From positions 117,953 through 181,952 of the forward strand of contig NZ_JAROCY010000010.1 of assembly GCF_029436685.1 (NCBI RefSeq): a stretch of DNA of 64,000 bases, read 5' to 3'. The translations under genes and the position numbers were made by a program. Source of the stretch: Novosphingobium cyanobacteriorum (lineage in GTDB: Bacteria; Pseudomonadota; Alphaproteobacteria; Sphingomonadales; Sphingomonadaceae). The notes under the pieces are model-generated. The model ran no database searches and was not told where the DNA came from. It was given only the letters and a program-made list of their open reading frames with translations. Below are positions 35,723 through 43,973 of the stretch, in pieces (within the stretch, counting starts at the first letter, position 1; every line of letters starts with the position of its first letter).

Positions 35723-36598
35723 TCAGAACGTGCCCCCGATCCGGTTCCACCGTGCGGCGGTGAACCATGTCCAGGGCAGGAACCAGTTGGCGCTGCCATC
35801 GGTGGACCACATCACGATCGTCGCACGGCCGACGAGGTTGTCCTGCGGCACCAGCCCGATCCCGCCGCCTTCGACCGCCGGGAAACGGCTGTCCATCGAA
35901 TTGTCGCGGTTGTCGCCCATCAGGAACAGGTGGCCCTCGGGCACGACCACGGGCACCGTGTCATCCTGCTGGCGATAGCCGAGGTCGAGCACGTTGTAGC
36001 TCTTGCCCTCGGGCATCGTCTCGCGGAACTGCGGGTAATGGCAGGTCGGCGTGCCGTCCTTCTCCATGACCTCGAATTCCGGGCTGACACAGTTGGTGTT
36101 GGCCGAAACCGGGATCACGAAGTCCTCGATCTTCACCTTGGGCACCGGCTTGCCGTTGATGTTCAGCACGCCGCCAATCATCTGGACGGTGTCACCCGGC
36201 AGGCCGATCACGCGCTTGATGTAGTCCACATCGTTGCCCGGCGGCGCCTTGAAGATCACCACGTCGCCACGGTTGGGCTGCCCAGCAAGGATGCGCTTGG
36301 GCAACAGGGGCACGCTGAACGGCAGCGAATACCTAGAATAGCCGAACGGCCACTTGGCGGCGAGCAGGTAATCCCCGTTCTCAAGCCTTGGCAGCATCGA
36401 TTCCGAAGGGATGTTGAAAGGTGAGAAAATGAAGCTGCGGAAGATCGCCACGATCAGCACCAGCTTCACCAGGAACACGCCGAAGCTGTCTTCCTTCTTT
36501 TCCTTCTTCACCGGCGCGGCCGGGGCAGGTGCCGCAGCGGGCGCGGCAGTGGTGGCTTCGGGCGCGTTTTCGGGCGTTTCGTTCATGGAGGCGGTCAT
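35723..36598 (-). CDS. lepB: Signal peptidase I
   Basis: A 291-aa type I signal peptidase. After an Ala/Pro/Lys-rich cytoplasmic segment comes one membrane helix (FLVKLVLIVAIFRSFIF), then the catalytic Ser in IPSESMLPRL, the catalytic Lys in DYIKRVIGLPGD and the GDNRDNSMDSR box. It removes signal peptides at the outer face of the inner membrane. Starts at 36598 or 36586 are both possible; neither has a strong ribosome site. Confidence 0.95.
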   Translation of the reverse strand: MTASMNETPENAPEATTAAPAAAPAPAAPVKKEKKEDSFGVFLVKLVLIVAIFRSFIFSPFNIPSESMLPRLENGDYLLAAKWPFGYSRYSLPFSVPLLPKRILAGQPNRGDVVIFKAPPGNDVDYIKRVIGLPGDTVQMIGGVLNINGKPVPKVKIEDFVIPVSANTNCVSPEFEVMEKDGTPTCHYPQFRETMPEGKSYNVLDLGYRQQDDTVPVVVPEGHLFLMGDNRDNSMDSRFPAVEGGGIGLVPQDNLVGRATIVMWSTDGSANWFLPWTWFTAARWNRIGGTF

Positions 36599-36756
36599 GT
36601 GGAGGGGGCTGCTTCCCGTCAAGGGTGATATTCAGCCGATAGCCGCGATCAAATACGATTGCACCCCCGTTCGTCGATCCACGTCGGCGCTTGGCGGATT
36701 GGCCCTGAGCGGGCATGAAGGGGCGATTCCGCACCTGCGAAGAAGGAAATGCACCA

Positions 36757-38274
36757 ATGACCGATCAGGCGGCCGCGCTGTGGCAGGAACTGGAAGGCCT
36801 TTCGCGCCCCACGCTGGCGGAGCTTTTCGCCGCGCCCGACCGGCTTGATGCGTTCTGCACCACGCTTGACCTGCCCGGCGGCGCGATCCGCTTCGATTGG
36901 TCGAAGACCCATCTTTCCGCCGAAGTCACCAGCGTGCTCGCGCGCCTTGCCACCGCGATGAACCTTGCGGGTAAGCGGCAGGCGCTGATCGACGGGGATA
37001 AGATCAACAATACCGAAGGCCGCGCTGCCGAACACACCGCCGAGCGTGGCGTCGGCAATCCCGCCAGCGTGGTGGAAGCCGAGGCACTGCACGCCCGCAT
37101 GAAGGGGCTGGTCGACGCGATCCACGAAGGCCTGTTGGGCGATGTGAAGAGCCTGATCCACATCGGCATCGGCGGTTCCGCCCTTGGCCCCGCGCTCGCC
37201 ATCGATGCCCTGGCGCGTGACGAGGCCAAGGTGGCGGTTCATGTCGTCTCCAACATCGATGGCTGCGCGCTGGAAGCGGCAATGAAGGCCTGTGATCCGG
37301 CCACCACCATGATCGCCGTCGCCTCCAAGACGTTCACGACCACGGAAACGATGACCAATGCCGCTTCGGCAATCGAATGGCTGGAGCAGGGTGGCGTGGC
37401 CGATCCCTATGGCCGCGTCGTCGCGCTCACCGCCGCGCCGGACAAGGCGGTGGAATGGGGCGTGGACGAAACCCGTGTGCTGCCGTTCAGCGAAAGCGTT
37501 GGCGGTCGTTACTCGCTGTGGTCCTCCATCGGCTTTCCTGTGGCGCTGGCGCTGGGCAGCGATGCCTTTGCCGAATTCCTCGATGGCGCGGCCGCGATCG
37601 ACCGCCATTTCATCGAAGCGCAGCTTGAGGCGAACGCTGTCGTCCGTGCCGCCTTCGCCGATCTCTATTATACGCAGGTGCGCGGCTGCCAGACCCGCGC
37701 CGTCTTCGCCTATGACGAACGGCTCGCGCTGCTGCCCGACTATCTCCAGCAGCTTGAGATGGAATCGAATGGCAAGCGCGTGACCGCCGATGGCGCCCCG
37801 CTCACCCGGCCCAGCGCACCGATCACCTGGGGCGGGGTGGGCACCGATGCCCAGCACGCGGTGTTCCAGTTGCTGCACCAGGGCACGCACCTGATCCCGG
37901 TCGATTTCCTCGCGGTGAAGATCCCCGGTCACGATCTCGATCCGGTCCATCACCAGATCCTGCTGTCCAACTGCTTTGCCCAAGGCGCGGCCTTGATGGC
38001 CGGCAAGTCCAGCGAGGACGGAGCCCGTGCCTATCCGGGTGATCGCCCCTCCGCCACGATCCTGTGCGACGATCTCAACCCCGCCACGCTCGGCGCGCTG
38101 ATTGCGTTCCACGAACATCGCACGTTCGTTTCGGCCATGCTGCTCGGCATCAACCCGTTCGACCAGTTCGGGGTGGAACTGGGCAAGGCCATTGCCAAGC
38201 AGATCGACGCTGGTGGCGGCGATGGCTTCGACCCATCGACCGAGGCGCTGTTGAAGGCTGCGGGTATCGCCTGA
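36757..38274 (+). CDS. pgi: Glucose-6-phosphate isomerase
   Basis: A 505-aa PGI: IHIGIGGSALGPALA and SKTFTTTETMTNA bind the phosphate, GGRYSLWSSIGFPVALALG is the first signature, then HQGTHLIPVDF and GINPFDQFGVELGK the second. It interconverts glucose-6-P and fructose-6-P. ATG at 36757 has AAGGA about 10 nt upstream. The gene is divergent from lepB and followed by gor after 71 nt. Confidence 0.96.
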   Translation: MTDQAAALWQELEGLSRPTLAELFAAPDRLDAFCTTLDLPGGAIRFDWSKTHLSAEVTSVLARLATAMNLAGKRQALIDGDKINNTEGRAAEHTAERGVGNPASVVEAEALHARMKGLVDAIHEGLLGDVKSLIHIGIGGSALGPALAIDALARDEAKVAVHVVSNIDGCALEAAMKACDPATTMIAVASKTFTTTETMTNAASAIEWLEQGGVADPYGRVVALTAAPDKAVEWGVDETRVLPFSESVGGRYSLWSSIGFPVALALGSDAFAEFLDGAAAIDRHFIEAQLEANAVVRAAFADLYYTQVRGCQTRAVFAYDERLALLPDYLQQLEMESNGKRVTADGAPLTRPSAPITWGGVGTDAQHAVFQLLHQGTHLIPVDFLAVKIPGHDLDPVHHQILLSNCFAQGAALMAGKSSEDGARAYPGDRPSATILCDDLNPATLGALIAFHEHRTFVSAMLLGINPFDQFGVELGKAIAKQIDAGGGDGFDPSTEALLKAAGIA

Positions 38275-38345
38275 CGCGTTTTCCTGCCAAACCCATTGGC
38301 AAGCAGGCCCCCTTCGCCCCATATGCGGCGGCAAAGGAGCTTCCA

Positions 38346-39704
38346 ATGGCCGAGCAGGAATACGACTACGATCTCTTCGTCATCGGCGCCGGATCAGGCG
38401 GGGTGCGGGCCAGCCGCATCGCCGCCAGCCATGGCGCGCGCGTGGCCGTGGCTGAAGAGTACCGGGTTGGCGGCACCTGCGTGATCCGCGGCTGCGTGCC
38501 GAAGAAGCTGCTGGTCTATGGATCGCACTTTGCCGAGGAACTGCAGGACGCCGCCAATTATGGCTGGACGGTGGGAGACCTGAAGTTCGACTGGCCAACC
38601 CTGCGCGATGCCGTGCTCAAGGACGTCGATCGCCTGAACGCGGCCTACACAACCACGCTGGAAAACAACAAGGTCGAGCGATTCCTGGAACGCGCCGAGG
38701 TGACCGGCCCGCACTCGGTCCGGCTCGCCTCTGGCCGCGAGGTCACCGCGAAATACATCCTCGTGGCCGTGGGCGCGTGGCCGGTGACGCCCTCTTTCGA
38801 GGGTGCAGAGCACTGCATCACCTCCAACGAGGTGTTCCACCTGCCCGAACTGCCGCGCCGCGTCGTCATTTCCGGCGCGGGCTATATCGCCATGGAGTTC
38901 GCCGGCATCTTCAATGCGCTCGGCTGCCATGTCACCGTCGTCAACCGCAGCGAGACCCTGCTGCGCGGCTATGACGAATCGCTGCGCGATCGGCTGCTGC
39001 AGATCACCATGGCGCGTGGCATCGAATACAAGTTCAACTCGCCCTTCGATAAGGTGGTGAAGCGCGAGGATGGCTGCCTTGAAGCCCATCTGGCGGGCAA
39101 GCCCGACCCGCTGGTCTGCGACCTGATCCTGGTCGCCACCGGTCGCAAGCCCAAGACGCCGGGTCTCGGCCTTGAGACGGCGGGCGTGGAACTGGGCGAG
39201 AATGGCGAGATCAAGGTGGACGACACCGGGAAGACCACCTGTGACAGCATCTATGCCGTGGGCGACGTGACCGACCGGGTCCAACTCACCCCCGTCGCCA
39301 TCCGCGAAGGTCATGCCTTTGCCGATCGGGTCTTTGGCGGCAAGGAGACGACCATCTCCTATGACTGCATCCCCAGCGCGGTGTTCTCGCAGCCCCCACT
39401 GGCGGGCGTGGGGCTGACGGAATCCCAGGCGCGCAACGCCTTCGGCAGCAATATCAAGGTCTTTTCGTCGGATTTCCGCCCGATGAAAAACATCTTCGGC
39501 CATCGGCCTGAGCGTGGCCTCTACAAGATGATCGTGGACGCCGGCACGGACCGGGTGCTGGGCATCCACATGATCGGCCCCGAAGCGCCCGAGATCCTGC
39601 AGGCTGCAGCCATCGCCGTGAAGGCCGGGCTGACCAAGGCCGATTTCGACGCCACGGTGGCGCTGCATCCCTCGATGGCCGAGGAACTGGTGCTGATGCG
39701 CTGA
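38346..39704 (+). CDS. gor: Glutathione-disulfide reductase
   Basis: A 452-aa class I flavoprotein disulfide reductase. N-terminal FAD motif LFVIGAGSGGVRASRIAA, redox-active disulfide in GGTCVIRGCVPKKL, NAD(P) domain at VISGAGYIAMEFAGIFNALG, and C-terminal ALHPSMAEELV with the active-site His. VNRSETLLRGYD at the nucleotide site with its Arg residues favours NADPH and glutathione rather than lipoamide. It keeps glutathione reduced. Confidence 0.94.
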   Translation: MAEQEYDYDLFVIGAGSGGVRASRIAASHGARVAVAEEYRVGGTCVIRGCVPKKLLVYGSHFAEELQDAANYGWTVGDLKFDWPTLRDAVLKDVDRLNAAYTTTLENNKVERFLERAEVTGPHSVRLASGREVTAKYILVAVGAWPVTPSFEGAEHCITSNEVFHLPELPRRVVISGAGYIAMEFAGIFNALGCHVTVVNRSETLLRGYDESLRDRLLQITMARGIEYKFNSPFDKVVKREDGCLEAHLAGKPDPLVCDLILVATGRKPKTPGLGLETAGVELGENGEIKVDDTGKTTCDSIYAVGDVTDRVQLTPVAIREGHAFADRVFGGKETTISYDCIPSAVFSQPPLAGVGLTESQARNAFGSNIKVFSSDFRPMKNIFGHRPERGLYKMIVDAGTDRVLGIHMIGPEAPEILQAAAIAVKAGLTKADFDATVALHPSMAEELVLMR

Positions 39705-39769
39705 CAATTGGGTTGCGGTTTGCAACCCATGGCGTACTCTCCCCGCGCGAGGTTCAGCGGGAGGCGCAG

Positions 39770-40798
39770 ATGGGTGGAACGGTCCTGGTCACGGGCGGAA
39801 GCGGCTATATCGCCGGCTTCTTGATCCGGCAGCTGCTGGATACGGGCTGGACCGTCCACACCACCGTACGCAGCCTTTCGCGCGAGGCGGAATTGCGGCC
39901 CCGACTCGGCGGCACGGCTGAAACGCTGCGGTTCTTCGCCGCAGACCTGACTTCTGATGCCGGATGGGCCGAAGCGGCGCAGGGCTGCAGCCACGTCACC
40001 CACGTGGCCTCACCGTTCCCGCTCACGGTGCCAAAGGATGCGGAAGAGCTGATCCGCCCCGCGCGGGACGGCGCCCTGCGCGCGCTCAAGGCCGCCAAGG
40101 CCGCGGGGGCTGGGCGCTTCGTCCTCACGTCCTCGTTCGCCGCAGTCGGCTATGGACACCCCGCGCACCGCTATGTTCCGGGCCACGAGTTCACCGAGGC
40201 CGACTGGACCGACCTGACCAACCCGGCCGTGCCGCCCTACATGCGCAGCAAGACCGTGGCCGAACGCGCGGCGCGCGACTGGATCGTTGCCGAAGGCGAG
40301 GGCATGGAGTTCGCCTCGGTCAATCCCGTCGCGGTGCTCGGCCCGGTGGCGAGCCGCGACCTTTCCACCTCGATCGAGCTGGTCAAGCAACTGCTCGAAG
40401 GCGCCATTCCCGCCTTGCCGGATGTCGGCTTCGGCATTGTCGATGTGCGCGACGTGGCCGACCTTCACGTCCGCGCACTGGTGACGCCGGGCCTCGCCGG
40501 GGAACGCTTTCTGGCCTCCGGCCCCTTCCTCACCTTCGCCCAGATTGCGAAGATCCTCCGGCGTAACCTGGGGCATGAGGCGCGCAAGGTGCCGACGCGC
40601 AGACTGCCGGACTGGATCGTCAAGGCGGCCGCCCCCTTCAGCGCATCGATCAAGCAGGTTTCCAGCGAACTCGGCAAGCATCGCGCCGCCAGTTCCGCCC
40701 ACGCGATGGAGCGGGTGGGCTGGACCATGCTCCCGGTCGAACAGACCATCATCGATACCGCACGCAGCCTGATCGACCAGGGTATCGTCAAAGTCTGA
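39770..40798 (+). CDS. NAD(P)-dependent epimerase/dihydroflavonol-reductase-like protein
   Basis: A 342-aa extended short-chain dehydrogenase. VLVTGGSGYIAGFLIRQLL is the glycine motif, VHTTVRSLSRE the NADP-binding Arg region, VASPFPL and LTSSFAAVGYG with YMRSKTVAERAARDW give the Ser-Tyr-Lys triad. It resembles bacterial reductases related to plant dihydroflavonol reductase; the substrate is unknown. ATG at 39770 has GGGAGG upstream. The gene is convergent with the Mo oxidoreductase. Confidence 0.88.
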   Translation: MGGTVLVTGGSGYIAGFLIRQLLDTGWTVHTTVRSLSREAELRPRLGGTAETLRFFAADLTSDAGWAEAAQGCSHVTHVASPFPLTVPKDAEELIRPARDGALRALKAAKAAGAGRFVLTSSFAAVGYGHPAHRYVPGHEFTEADWTDLTNPAVPPYMRSKTVAERAARDWIVAEGEGMEFASVNPVAVLGPVASRDLSTSIELVKQLLEGAIPALPDVGFGIVDVRDVADLHVRALVTPGLAGERFLASGPFLTFAQIAKILRRNLGHEARKVPTRRLPDWIVKAAAPFSASIKQVSSELGKHRAASSAHAMERVGWTMLPVEQTIIDTARSLIDQGIVKV

Positions 40799-40801
40799 TG
40801 A

Positions 40802-41551
40802 TCAGATCCCGGCGTACCACTGGTATCCGGACCGGTCTTCCCAGAATCCACCCTTGCCGCCGTGCAGCCGGTCAAGGCTGGCCACTGCCTCGATCCGCAT
40901 CACGTACTTCGCCTGCTTGTAGCCCAGCTGACGTTCCACGCGCAGGCGCAGGGGCGCGCCGTGGCCAATGCCCAGCCTCTGCCGGTTCAGGCTGTGCGCC
41001 AGGATCGTCTGCGGGTGAAACGCATCGATCAGGTCTATGCTCTCGTAGTAAGGCTTGCCGAACAGCGTGTCCGCGCAATGGAACACGATGAAGCGCGCAT
41101 TGGTGGATAGCTGCGCCTGCTTCAGCAGCAACCCCAGCGGCAACCCGGTCCATTCACCGATCGCGCTCCAGCCCTCCACGCAGTCATGCCGAGTGATCTG
41201 CGTGCGCGAAGGCGCCGCGAGGATCTGCGGCAGGCCAAGCGCCATGGGCTGCGCCACAAGGCCGTCCACCACCAGCCGCCAATCGGCAAAGCCGTTGGCC
41301 ACGTGCGCGGCATAGGCATCGCCCTGCGGCCGCTTGGTGCCGTTCTCCTTGAACACAGGCGAAATGTCGGCCCGGCCGAACTCCTGTGCCAGCGCGTTGC
41401 GGTCCGATATCAGGCGCTGCGTGCTGCGCGTGGCCTTTTCTCCCAGTGTCAGCACCTGCTTCACCGTGGGGGAGGCCACGATCCGGTCACACCCTGCAAG
41501 CATCAGCCCGCCTGTACCCACCAGCATGTTCCGCCGCGAGATCACCGTCAT
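40802..41551 (-). CDS. Molybdopterin-dependent oxidoreductase (MsrP/sulfite-oxidase fold)
   Basis: A 249-aa protein with a Tat-type leader (SRRNMLVGTGGLMLAGCDRI), which also contains a lipobox-like Cys. HDCVEGWSAIGEWTG carries the Cys that ligates molybdenum in the sulfite-oxidase fold, and FHCADTLFGKPYYESIDL follows. The preceding gene encodes a cytochrome b with ATGA overlap, so the pair looks like a two-subunit periplasmic reductase of the YedYZ/MsrPQ type. The substrate is unknown. The cytochrome is a 4-5 helix b-type, not a typical MsrQ. Confidence 0.85.
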   Translation of the reverse strand: MTVISRRNMLVGTGGLMLAGCDRIVASPTVKQVLTLGEKATRSTQRLISDRNALAQEFGRADISPVFKENGTKRPQGDAYAAHVANGFADWRLVVDGLVAQPMALGLPQILAAPSRTQITRHDCVEGWSAIGEWTGLPLGLLLKQAQLSTNARFIVFHCADTLFGKPYYESIDLIDAFHPQTILAHSLNRQRLGIGHGAPLRLRVERQLGYKQAKYVMRIEAVASLDRLHGGKGGFWEDRSGYQWYAGI

Positions 41552-42348
41552 GGCTTCACCTCCCGTTCGGCCGGCAGGCGGTACCAGCCCGTGATGATCG
41601 AACGCAGTTCGTTGAACGGCCCGGCCAGCACCACCATCAGAAGATGCACGGCGATGAACAGGGCAAAGCCGAAGGCGCAGAGGAAATGGATCGACCGCGC
41701 CGATTGCCGCCCCCCAAACAATTCAGGCAGCCACGGCCATGCCGCGTCCATGGCCGGAGACATTGTCAGCCCGGTCAGCACCACCAGCGGGATCAGCATG
41801 AACAGCACGCCCAGATAGGCGATCTTCTGCAACGGATTGTAGGCGCGCGCCTTTTCCCCGGTGGGAAAGTGGAGCCGCGCGTGCTCCTTGATGTCAGCCC
41901 AGAGGTGGGAAGGGCTCAGCTCTTCACGTTTCAACGCAAGATCACGCCATAAATGTCTGGAAAAAATGGCGTATATCAGGAAAATGGCCAGCGCGATCAC
42001 CAGTACCCACGCAAAGGCGAAGTGCCACTGTCGCGCGGCTGCGATGCTGTAGCTCGAAGGGATGGTAACCAGCGGCGGAAACGCCTCGGCCGTTCCCTGC
42101 GCATACCCCAGCACACCCGTGGTCGGAATTTCCACGCCCAGCAGGTTGAGGAACCCGGTTTGCCCGCGATTGCCGATTTCCAGCCAGGCAGGGTCGAAAT
42201 TGGCGCCCGCCTTTCCCCAATAGAGCCGCGGGTGGGCATTGAAGATCATCATTCCGCTCATCAGCATGATGAAAATCGTCAGGGCGTTGATCCAGTGCCA
42301 CAGCCGCACCGGCAGCTTCGTTCGGTAAACCAGCGGTCGCTCGGCCAT
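41548..42348 (-). CDS. Cytochrome b/b6-type membrane subunit
   Basis: A 266-aa membrane cytochrome with helices carrying His pairs: LPVRLWHWINALTIFIML, ARQWHFAFAWVLVIALAIFL and SIHFLCAFGFALFIAVHLLMV. It is like the Ni-Fe-hydrogenase/formate dehydrogenase cytochrome b family. It would connect the quinone pool with the molybdoprotein encoded just downstream. ATG at 42348 lies after GGAGG; a GTG at 42378 is an alternative. Its upstream 78-nt gap ends the crt part of the strand, so it may be read from the crt promoter. Confidence 0.83.
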   Translation of the reverse strand: MAERPLVYRTKLPVRLWHWINALTIFIMLMSGMMIFNAHPRLYWGKAGANFDPAWLEIGNRGQTGFLNLLGVEIPTTGVLGYAQGTAEAFPPLVTIPSSYSIAAARQWHFAFAWVLVIALAIFLIYAIFSRHLWRDLALKREELSPSHLWADIKEHARLHFPTGEKARAYNPLQKIAYLGVLFMLIPLVVLTGLTMSPAMDAAWPWLPELFGGRQSARSIHFLCAFGFALFIAVHLLMVVLAGPFNELRSIITGWYRLPAEREVKP

Positions 42349-42426
42349 GCTTGTCACCCGCCTCCATGCTTCCGTCACGCACTCGTGCCACGCCAGCGAA
42401 AGGTTACAAAGCGATTTGGTGTGCCG

Positions 42427-43383
42427 TCACGTTCGCCCGAGTGCGGCAAGCGCCCTGCGTGTGTAACGACGCCCCTCGGCCTGGCGGGCACAATCGCGCG
42501 TGGGGCCGCGAACCGCGTGCCACAGCGCGCGCCAGATCAGTCCGGCCTTCTCCCTGCGCGGCACCGTTACGCGACGGTCCCACGCCGCTTCTCCCCGTCG
42601 CGTAACTTCGCGCGCAATGCCGCCATAGATGCCGGCAGCGGAAAGGATTGCCCAGCGCTGACGGAATGAAAGCCGAGCTGCGCCGATCCGTGCCGAACAT
42701 TCGTGCGCCTGCGCCAGCCCGCAGAGCCGGGCCACCTGCTGGGTCAGCGCCCTGCGGTACAGAGGCTTCATCTGTTCGCCGGGCGGAATGTCCGCCTCCG
42801 CCAGCCATTCCGCTGGTACGTAACAGCGCTCGCCCGCATCATCCTCGCGAATGTCACGCGCGATGTTCGCCAACTGGAACGCCAGCCCCAGGTCACAGGC
42901 ACGATCGAGTGTGTCTTCATCGTTCGGGTCCACGCCCATGACCACGGCCATCATCACGCCCACCGCGCCTGCCACGTGCCAGCAGTATCGCATCAGGTCG
43001 GCCTCGCTGCGCGGTTGCCAGTCGGCCACATCCAGCGCGAAACCCCGGATCACGTCCTCAGCCATGTCGGGTGTGAGGCCGGTTTCGCGCGCCACCTGGC
43101 CCAGCGCGTCGAAGGCCGGATCTCCGGTCGGCTCACCGGCAAATGCCTTGGCGGTCAAGGTGCGGACCGTTACGAGACGCTCCTCGGATCCCGCATCGTT
43201 ACCCAACGCGCCACCCAGTTCCTGTCCGTCGATCAGGTCGTCACAACGCCGACACCATGCATAGAGCAGCCAGGCCCGCTCACGCGTGGTCTGGTCGAAC
43301 AGGCGACTGGCCGAGGCAAAGCTCTTCGATCCCTTGCGGATCGTGTCGCGCGCCTGGGCGACGAGGATGGCACGCTCCGGCAT
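42427..43383 (-). CDS. crtB: Phytoene synthase
   Basis: A 318-aa trans-isoprenyl diphosphate synthase (head-to-head). First Asp motif WCRRCDDLIDG, second ANIARDIREDDAGERCYVP with PAEWL; GSKSFASASRLF is the N-terminal signature. It condenses two geranylgeranyl diphosphates to phytoene. It follows the LOG gene by 8 nt on the minus strand, inside the order crtY-crtI-LOG-crtB. The gene is full length. Confidence 0.95.
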   Translation of the reverse strand: MPERAILVAQARDTIRKGSKSFASASRLFDQTTRERAWLLYAWCRRCDDLIDGQELGGALGNDAGSEERLVTVRTLTAKAFAGEPTGDPAFDALGQVARETGLTPDMAEDVIRGFALDVADWQPRSEADLMRYCWHVAGAVGVMMAVVMGVDPNDEDTLDRACDLGLAFQLANIARDIREDDAGERCYVPAEWLAEADIPPGEQMKPLYRRALTQQVARLCGLAQAHECSARIGAARLSFRQRWAILSAAGIYGGIAREVTRRGEAAWDRRVTVPRREKAGLIWRALWHAVRGPTRDCARQAEGRRYTRRALAALGRT

Positions 43384-43391
43384 CTGTTACG

Positions 43392-43973
43392 TTACAGGTC
43401 GCCGGCCTTCATCGCGAAGATCGGCACATGCGGTTCATGCGCCGCCATGCGATCGAGCAACAGGTCCAGTTCGTGCTCCGCCATGATGATGCCGGCATGG
43501 GCGGGCCGCACAAAGCCGACGTCGATCATATGGCGGTTGAAGGCCAGAAGGTGGTCAAAGAAGCCGAAAGCATTCAGCAGGCCCACCGGCTTGGCGTGAT
43601 AACCAAGCTGCGCCCAGCTGACCGCCTCCCACAGCTCGTCCATCGTGCCCACGCCGCCGGGGAGGGTGAGGAAGCCGTCGGAGAGGTCGGTGAACGCGCG
43701 CTTGCGTTCGTGCATGCCCGTTACGATACGAAGTTCGCTGCAAGCCGGATTGGCCAGCTCCGCGTCAACCAGCGCCTGCGGAATTACGCCGATCACTTCG
43801 CCGCCGGCGTCAAGTGCGGCCTCGGCGACCGCGCCCATCAGGCCCATCCGCCCACCGCCATAGACAACGCCGATGCCGCGCCGGGCCAGAGTTCGCCCTG
43901 TTTCTGCAGCAAGCGCAACGTAACGTTCGTCGGCCGGGCTGGCCGAACCGCAATAGACCGCGACACGTTTCAA
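43392..43973 (-). CDS. LOG family protein (TIGR00730)
   Basis: A 193-aa Rossmann-like protein with the LOG motif PGGVGTMDELWEAVSW and GVVYGGGRMGLMGAVAEAAL. LOG enzymes release cytokinin bases or hydrolyse nucleotide monophosphates to base and ribose-5-phosphate. Its ATG overlaps the crtI stop (ATGA) and its TAA is 8 nt before crtB, so it is embedded in the carotenoid transcript. A link to carotenoids is not known. Confidence 0.92.
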   Translation of the reverse strand: MKRVAVYCGSASPADERYVALAAETGRTLARRGIGVVYGGGRMGLMGAVAEAALDAGGEVIGVIPQALVDAELANPACSELRIVTGMHERKRAFTDLSDGFLTLPGGVGTMDELWEAVSWAQLGYHAKPVGLLNAFGFFDHLLAFNRHMIDVGFVRPAHAGIIMAEHELDLLLDRMAAHEPHVPIFAMKAGDL

